A stretch of 18,673 nucleotides of DNA. Origin: Bacillota bacterium (lineage in GTDB: Bacteria > Bacillota_I > Bacilli_A > RFN20 > CAG-826). The position numbers and the translations under genes are program-made. Positions 14,713 to 18,673 of the stretch are shown here, in pieces (the stretch's first letter is position 1; each line of letters starts with the position of its first letter). The stretch is from contig JAEWUY010000135.1 in assembly GCA_023396795.1 (NCBI GenBank), positions 1 through 18,673 on the forward strand, written 5' to 3'. The notes beneath the pieces were generated by a model, which saw only the letters and a list, made by a program, of their open reading frames with translations, was not told where the DNA came from and did not search any database.

Positions 14713-14725
14713 GTGCACAGTGCAC
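14713..14725. promoter_or_regulatory. Palindrome GTGCACAGTGCAC upstream of the ABC ATPase
   Basis: Two GTGCAC hexamers around one base, 52 bp before ATG 14661 and just downstream of AT-rich -10-like sequence. A possible operator for the sugar transporter gene. Confidence 0.4.
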
Positions 14726-14746
14726 AAATATAATTATGACTTGTAT

Positions 14747-15704
14747 TTATTTTTCGAAAGTAAAAAGATAGCACTCAAAAGGACGTAGAGTAACTGTTCT
14801 AGAATTGATAATTTCGTCTTTATAATTGTGTAAAAGCGTCTCATTTATGCGGAAATTGATGGGAAATTTGATTGTTTTGGAGATATTCCCCCACCAACTT
14901 CGCCAATCGTCACGCAATCATAATGAGAAAATACTTCTTGATTAAACTCACACATATATTCAAAAAGTTCAGGGCGATTAGAATACTTGCTCATATCGAA
15001 CACTAAACCATTCTCATCAGGTTTTAGTAGCGAATCTTTAAATTCCATATCACGGGCTAGATGAGCCAAGGCATCAAGGCATCAAGGCGAAATCCATCAA
15101 CGCCTTTATCTAGATAATATCGGGCGATACGATAGTATTCTTGACGAAGATTGGGATTCGCCCAATTAACATCGGGCATTTTTTTAGAAAAGATGTGCAT
15201 GTAATATAGGGCAGATGTTTCATCGTAACTCCAAGTCGAAGTAGAAAAGAAGCCTTTCCAGTTAGTAGGCGGTTCCTTCTTACCATTTCGCCAAAGAGGG
15301 GAACGCATTAGATAGTAATCGCGTTTGGGTGAGTTTGGGTTATTCTTGGCTTCGAAAAACCATGAGTGTTCATCGCTAGTATGATTCAAAACAAAATCGA
15401 TGACGATACGAAGACCACGAGCATGGGCTTCCTTGATTAATAAATCAAAATCCTCATTATCTCCAAAACGAGGATCAATTTGAAGATAATCACTGACATC
15501 ATAACCATTGCCATCCATCGGTGATTTAAAAAAAGAGCATATCCACAAAAGGTTCACACCTAATTCTTGAAGATAATCCAATTTTGAAATAATATCCCTA
15601 AGGTCGCCAATACCATCGCCATTAGTATCTTTAAAAGCACTCGGATAAATAATGTAGCCGATAGCTTTCTTCCACCAGGTCATTCGCCGATGTGTGTTAT
15701 TCAT
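14747..15704 (-). pseudogene. GH13 oligo-1,6-glucosidase/trehalose-6-P-hydrolase-like gene, frameshifted and internally deleted
   Basis: The N-terminal part (15704-15057) is a typical intracellular GH13 glucosidase: 'IYPSAFKDTNGDGIGDLRDI', 'DFVLNHTSDEHSWF' (region I) and 'GVDGFRLDA' (region II, nucleophile Asp). An 8-bp tandem duplication at 15071-15086 then shifts the frame. Removing one copy restores 'GFRLDALAHLARDMEF', continuous with the next frame, which carries 'CVTIGEVGG' (region III acid/base Glu). Shortly after, near 14870-14885, about 300 residues are missing and the frame shifts again into 'NFRINETLLHNY' and 'VTLRPFECYLFTFEK', the genuine C-terminal end of such enzymes, stopping at 14747. 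Region IV (N-H-D) is lost, so the enzyme is dead even if the first shift reverted. It would have split isomalto-oligosaccharides taken in by the neighbouring ABC system. Confidence 0.85.
15071..15086 (-). repeat. 8-bp tandem duplication causing a frameshift
   Basis: CTTGATGC occurs twice in a row on the minus strand, followed by a partial copy CTTGGCTC. The extra unit changes the reading frame of the glucosidase. Confidence 0.85.
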
Positions 15705-15754
15705 ATAATAGATATTGTGACCGAGAAAAGACGAAAGACAATCGTTGTTAGTTT

Positions 15755-16402
15755 TTATAAGTAATTAAGAGTGTAAGCAAACATCGCTCCAAGAGAATTG
15801 CCAATAATAACAAGAATAACGTTTAGGAGCAAAGCTGTGTTCCAACTACCGCCAATCGAAAAGAAAAACATATTAGCTAAGCAGTGTTCGGTTCCGAGTA
15901 CGACAAAAGCCGAAATAAAGAAGACTAAGCCAACATATTTGACCCATGTTCTTTTTGCCGTTTTATGAATGTGAATTGCCAAGAATACTAAGACGCCACA
16001 GAAAAAGCCGTTAATCAAGGCCATGTACCATGTTTCTCCTGAACCAATCATTCGCCCGACATTAATCGCATCGATAATATCAAATAATGATGTCCATCCC
16101 GTATAACGAAGGAGAGAAAGAAGGTAACCACCGGCTATCACCGCTGTCGCATTACCTAGTAAGGTTATGATAAGTGTCAAAATACTTGGTCGATTTTTAG
16201 CGTATGCATAGCCGATTTTACCGGTATATAGACTAAAGCCAAAAATGACAATGATAATCAATCCCACCGAAAAAAGGACTGAGCCAATCGGACGAAGATT
16301 AAGCGAATAGAAAAGTAAGTAAATCGAAGCCGCCAAAATAACGCAAAGACCAGCATAGAGCGCAGATATATACGTTTTAATACTACTTTTCCAAACTTGC
16401 AT
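15755..16402 (-). CDS. Formate/nitrite transporter (FNT) family membrane protein
   Basis: I choose Met20 of the long frame (ATG 16402; 215 residues). The longer version runs back through the terminator of the upstream gene, and a TATAAT lies just before 16402, so the mRNA would be nearly leaderless. There are about six hydrophobic helices. 'LYTGKIG' matches the FNT 'L-F/Y-T-G' segment. 'FFCGVLVFLAIHIHKTAKRT' matches the 'G-x-x-C-N-x-L-V-x-L-A' helix. 'LGTEHCLANMFFF' carries the central His of the family's G-x-E-H-x-V-A-N motif, and 'IGNSLGAMF' the G-N-x-x-G near the end. These pentameric channels pass formate, nitrite, lactate or hydrosulfide. It is slightly shorter than typical (~260). It is followed by the broken glucosidase 51 bp on. 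Confidence 0.8.
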   Translation of the reverse strand: MQVWKSSIKTYISALYAGLCVILAASIYLLFYSLNLRPIGSVLFSVGLIIIVIFGFSLYTGKIGYAYAKNRPSILTLIITLLGNATAVIAGGYLLSLLRYTGWTSLFDIIDAINVGRMIGSGETWYMALINGFFCGVLVFLAIHIHKTAKRTWVKYVGLVFFISAFVVLGTEHCLANMFFFSIGGSWNTALLLNVILVIIGNSLGAMFAYTLNYL

Positions 16403-16443
16403 GATTGATATTATAAAGGAACTTTTTAACAAATGAGAGCGAA

Positions 16444-16467
16444 ATGAAAAAAGACCCAAAGGGCCTT
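16444..16467 (-). terminator. Intrinsic terminator after the XRE-membrane protein gene
   Basis: On the minus strand AAGGCCC-TTT-GGGTCTT followed by TTTTC, 30 bp past the stop codon. Confidence 0.8.
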
Positions 16468-16496
16468 TCTTTCCGATGACAAATGTCGAGTGCTAT

Positions 16497-17285
16497 TTAT
16501 TCGTCATCTTCATTGTCGATAATATCGACTTTAATGCCTTTTTCGATGCGACGATGACGTGTTAGCTTATCGATTGGGCCAAAGATTGAATAGAAAATAG
16601 GAATGGCAAGAAAAACAATCCAATATGGATGCCATAGACCAAAACCCATACCCAAGAATAAGTACACGGCTGTCACAAGAACTGGCATAGCGAAATTAGT
16701 AATTCGCCGGCGGTGAAAACAAGAGAACAAGGATGCGACAATGGGAATAAACAAGAATAATATCCATCCTGTTGTCCAACCAATACCACCCGGAAGTAAA
16801 AAGCCAAGTAACAAGAAGGCGACAACAACTAGTAAGGTGAATGATCCGGTGACTGCTCCTTTTGCAATCTCGTATTTGCTTGGCTTAAAGTGATAATTTT
16901 TACCACAGCCAATATTTACCTCCTCGTCATTGTCCTTGACATAAATGCCATCGCGACTGATGTGAACTTCTTCGCCATCCTTGCTTTCGACATGAATGCC
17001 ATCAACGCCGATGTGTACGCTTTCTTTTTTTGTTTGTTCCTTCTCAGGTTTGACCTGCTCTTTAATAATGTCTTCAACACTATCACTTGTATTTAACAGT
17101 TGATCTAATGAGACACCATAGATGCGCGCTAAACAAATTAAATTATCTGTGTCTGGGCTCGCTTCCGCACGTTCCCACTTACTAACTGCCTGTCTAGATA
17201 AGCCTAATTGAGCAGCAAGTTCTTCTTGCGATAATCCTTTTTCTTTGCGTAGTTTGATGAGTCGTTCAGCAATTTCGATATTCAT
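16497..17285 (-). CDS. XRE-family HTH protein fused to a membrane domain
   Basis: The start is ATG 17285, with AAAGGGGG 7 bp upstream; the frame could extend 8 codons but that would swallow this site. 262 residues. Residues 5-62 are a Cro/C1-type HTH: 'LSQEELAAQLGLSRQAVSKW' is nearly the family consensus. Residues ~88-128 are short beta repeats ('VHIGVDGIHVESKDGEE', 'VHISRDGIYVKDNDEE', 'VNIG'), like adhesin/DUF4097-type strands. Four hydrophobic helices follow (about 145-165, 172-190, 198-216, 218-236), and an acidic tail. The layout suggests a membrane-tethered repressor or stress sensor. GGTTGCAT repeats in its promoter region suggest autoregulation. It is followed by a strong terminator, so it is monocistronic. 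Confidence 0.85.
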   Translation of the reverse strand: MNIEIAERLIKLRKEKGLSQEELAAQLGLSRQAVSKWERAEASPDTDNLICLARIYGVSLDQLLNTSDSVEDIIKEQVKPEKEQTKKESVHIGVDGIHVESKDGEEVHISRDGIYVKDNDEEVNIGCGKNYHFKPSKYEIAKGAVTGSFTLLVVVAFLLLGFLLPGGIGWTTGWILFLFIPIVASLFSCFHRRRITNFAMPVLVTAVYLFLGMGFGLWHPYWIVFLAIPIFYSIFGPIDKLTRHRRIEKGIKVDIIDNEDDE

Positions 17286-17332
17286 AAATAAACCCCCTTT
17301 ACTAAACACCTACATTTTAGAGAAACGTGGCT

Positions 17333-17381
17333 GGTTGCATCTACCAAGTCTACTTTTCAATTACGCAACTAGCGGTTGCAT
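17333..17381. promoter_or_regulatory. Direct GGTTGCAT repeats with an inverted GCAAC copy
   Basis: GGTTGCAT stands at 17333-17340 and again at 17374-17381. GCAAC at 17365-17369 forms an inverted repeat with GTTGC at 17375-17379. They lie 48-96 bp upstream of the XRE gene. Likely operator half-sites; the regulator is inferred. Confidence 0.4.
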
Positions 17382-17456
17382 TTTAGCATAAAAGCATGAA
17401 AAACACATAAAAGATGATAATAACTTGATTATTTGTGTTTCTATAACTAAGACTAA

Positions 17457-17483
17457 AGAAAAAGGCGCACGGTTAGATGCGCC
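17457..17483 (-). terminator. Intrinsic terminator after the repeat surface protein gene
   Basis: On the minus strand GGCGCA, 8-nt loop, TGCGCC, then TTTTTC. 18 bp past the stop codon at 17501. Confidence 0.85.
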
Positions 17484-17500
17484 CTTATCCAAATTAAAGA

Positions 17501-18673
17501 TTAGTGGGAGCGTTGCTCCTTCTTTGTATCGTCTTTTTCCTTAACTTTTTTTCTAATAAGAAGGAAAATGCCAAATCCGGCAAATAGTAGTAAGACAAAT
17601 CCTGCAACGCTTAGGGTGACAATTAGGGAAAGGTCGGCATTCGATTGTGTATCGACAACAAGTGCGAAATCGCCAAGGCTCTCGGTTTCAAAAACAACAA
17701 ATTGTCCTTCAATCGTCACCGGACGAGCGACACTTTCGCCATCAATAACAATTTGAACGCCTTCTCTTTCATCTAAACCTGATGGCATAGCAAACTTCAA
17801 GATAACTTCACCAGTAATGGAAGCGCTAATGTCTTCGTTTTCTGAGTTTAACAAAGTGGCGTTATATAGTTTAAAAATTTCTTTATTTTCGGGAACGATG
17901 ATTTCACCGTCAGTCACTTCAACAGTTTTTACTTTGAGAACAGCATCGACAATAACACCGCCGGGAACAGTGAGTTCGGCTTCGACTTCGCCCGCGCTCT
18001 CGTCAGGATCAGTCGCGCCAATTTTAATCGCTTTTTCCTCAAAAACAGCAGTATATGTTGCGTTTTCGACAGCCGCTACAACTTCTGGAGTCCAATGATC
18101 AAAGATATAAGCGTGGGTGTTGGTCGATGATTTGCTTGGCGTTCCTTCATAAGTTGGTGTGTCTCCATGGCTCACGGAGCTAGTCGATGTTTGGCCTTCA
18201 ATGTTCCAAGTAATGGTATAGGTATTTAACACCACGTTTTCGACAGTAATTGTTATATCCTCATCGATATCAGCAATGGTATATTCACCATTTACATCAG
18301 GTGTTACTTCAACGCTATTAACTAGAATTCGTGGAGAAGATTGAGCATAGCCTTCAAGAAGAGTAAAGACGAATGTAAATGATTCGCCATGTTCAACACT
18401 ATATTCACTTCCGCTTTTGGCAGTCAAAGAATAACCTGTTTGATTGCTTGGAACACTAATTAAATAAGTGTTCATCTCAACTCCTTCGACAGTAATTGTT
18501 TTGTTTTCCGTAATATTCCAGATAGTATACTCACCGTTGCTATCAACTGTTACTTCAGAGCCATTCACTTTAATAATTGGGGAAGATTGTGAATGTGATG
18601 GTAATAAGGTGAAAACAAATGTAAAAGAGCGATTATAACTACCGGATGTATAACTGCCGTCTTTGGCAACTAA
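17501..18673 (-). CDS. Cell-surface repeat protein with InlB-type repeat and C-terminal membrane anchor (5' end off window)
   Basis: The frame is open to the window edge; a GTG at 18568 is only an internal Val. It holds tandem ~82-residue units: '...FTFVFTLLxGY.QSSP...VNGxEVTxD..GEYTI...' is seen once in full and once in part. Then comes an InlB B-type module ('YTITWNIEGQTSTSSVSHGD' to 'HWTPEV', 'ATYTAVFEEK'). Next is a ~120-residue beta domain ('AELTVPGGVIVDAVLKVK', 'LGDFALVVD'). It ends in a hydrophobic helix, 'LIVTLSVAGFVLLLFAGFGI', followed by a basic tail (RKKVKEKDDTKKEQR) that stops transfer. There is no LPxTG before the helix, so it is membrane-anchored. Likely an adhesin or other surface-exposed protein. 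Terminated by a strong hairpin. Confidence 0.85.
   Translation of the reverse strand, partial: LVAKDGSYTSGSYNRSFTFVFTLLPSHSQSSPIIKVNGSEVTVDSNGEYTIWNITENKTITVEGVEMNTYLISVPSNQTGYSLTAKSGSEYSVEHGESFTFVFTLLEGYAQSSPRILVNSVEVTPDVNGEYTIADIDEDITITVENVVLNTYTITWNIEGQTSTSSVSHGDTPTYEGTPSKSSTNTHAYIFDHWTPEVVAAVENATYTAVFEEKAIKIGATDPDESAGEVEAELTVPGGVIVDAVLKVKTVEVTDGEIIVPENKEIFKLYNATLLNSENEDISASITGEVILKFAMPSGLDEREGVQIVIDGESVARPVTIEGQFVVFETESLGDFALVVDTQSNADLSLIVTLSVAGFVLLLFAGFGIFLLIRKKVKEKDDTKKEQRSH

Noticed and set aside
1..18673. CRISPR array or insertion sequence
   Set aside because: No regularly spaced repeats; no transposase or integrase motif in any frame I read.
1..18673. Mycoplasma-type genetic code (TGA = Trp)
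   Set aside because: TGA ends the gene at 5142 and all conserved Trp codons seen are TGG.

Overview
This window looks like chromosome of a low-GC bacterium of the Bacillota/Bacilli type, possibly a gut-associated lineage near the Erysipelotrichales or Acholeplasmatales. That is inference from an MsmK-type sugar ATPase, GH13 glucosidases, InlB-type repeats, lipoproteins and GGAGG ribosome-binding sites. TGA is used as a stop (the gene starting at 6935 ends in an ATGA overlap) and Trp is TGG, so this is not a Mycoplasma/Spiroplasma code.

Left part (1-10.8 kb), clearly AT-rich: a coherent carbohydrate or small-molecule utilisation locus. On the minus strand a DHQase-I-like TIM-barrel protein (9496-8105) overlaps an FAD-dependent oxidoreductase (8115-7018). 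These are followed by two coupled secreted GLUG-repeat proteins (6935-5142 and 5145-2158). The second is a lipoprotein with an SGNH/CE6-type O-acetylesterase domain. An AraC regulator (1348-2151, plus) is divergent from a Gfo/Idh/MocA dehydrogenase (1229-222) that overlaps a truncated EamA/DMT permease (229-1). A second AraC regulator (10780-9950) lies upstream of the locus. A dyad of the form TATCAA-N2-TTGATA occurs three times, once upstream of each minus-strand transcription unit: perfect at 1298, near-perfect at 7001, degenerate at 9543. It is a candidate operator tying the units into one regulon. The proposed logic is surface deacetylation and binding of a glycan or glycoconjugate, uptake, then oxidation/elimination chemistry by the Gfo/Idh, FAD and DHQase-like enzymes. 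The substrate is unknown.

Middle (9.5-15.7 kb): a region of gene decay around two tRNA-Ala(GGC) genes. It holds a structured, tRNA-like, terminator-ended stretch (9604-9775), a lipoprotein N-terminus fused head-on to a truncated hsdM, and an hsdM interrupted by one in-frame TAA. It also holds an N-terminally truncated secreted GH13 amylase and a GH13 oligo-1,6-glucosidase broken by an 8-bp tandem duplication and a large internal deletion. An apparently intact MsmK/UgpC sugar-ABC ATPase sits between the two broken glucosidases.

Right part (15.7-18.7 kb), higher GC by eye: a formate/nitrite-transporter-family membrane protein, an XRE regulator fused to a four-helix membrane domain, and the C-terminal part of a large repeat surface protein that runs off the window. 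Nearly all units in the right half end in recognisable intrinsic terminators.
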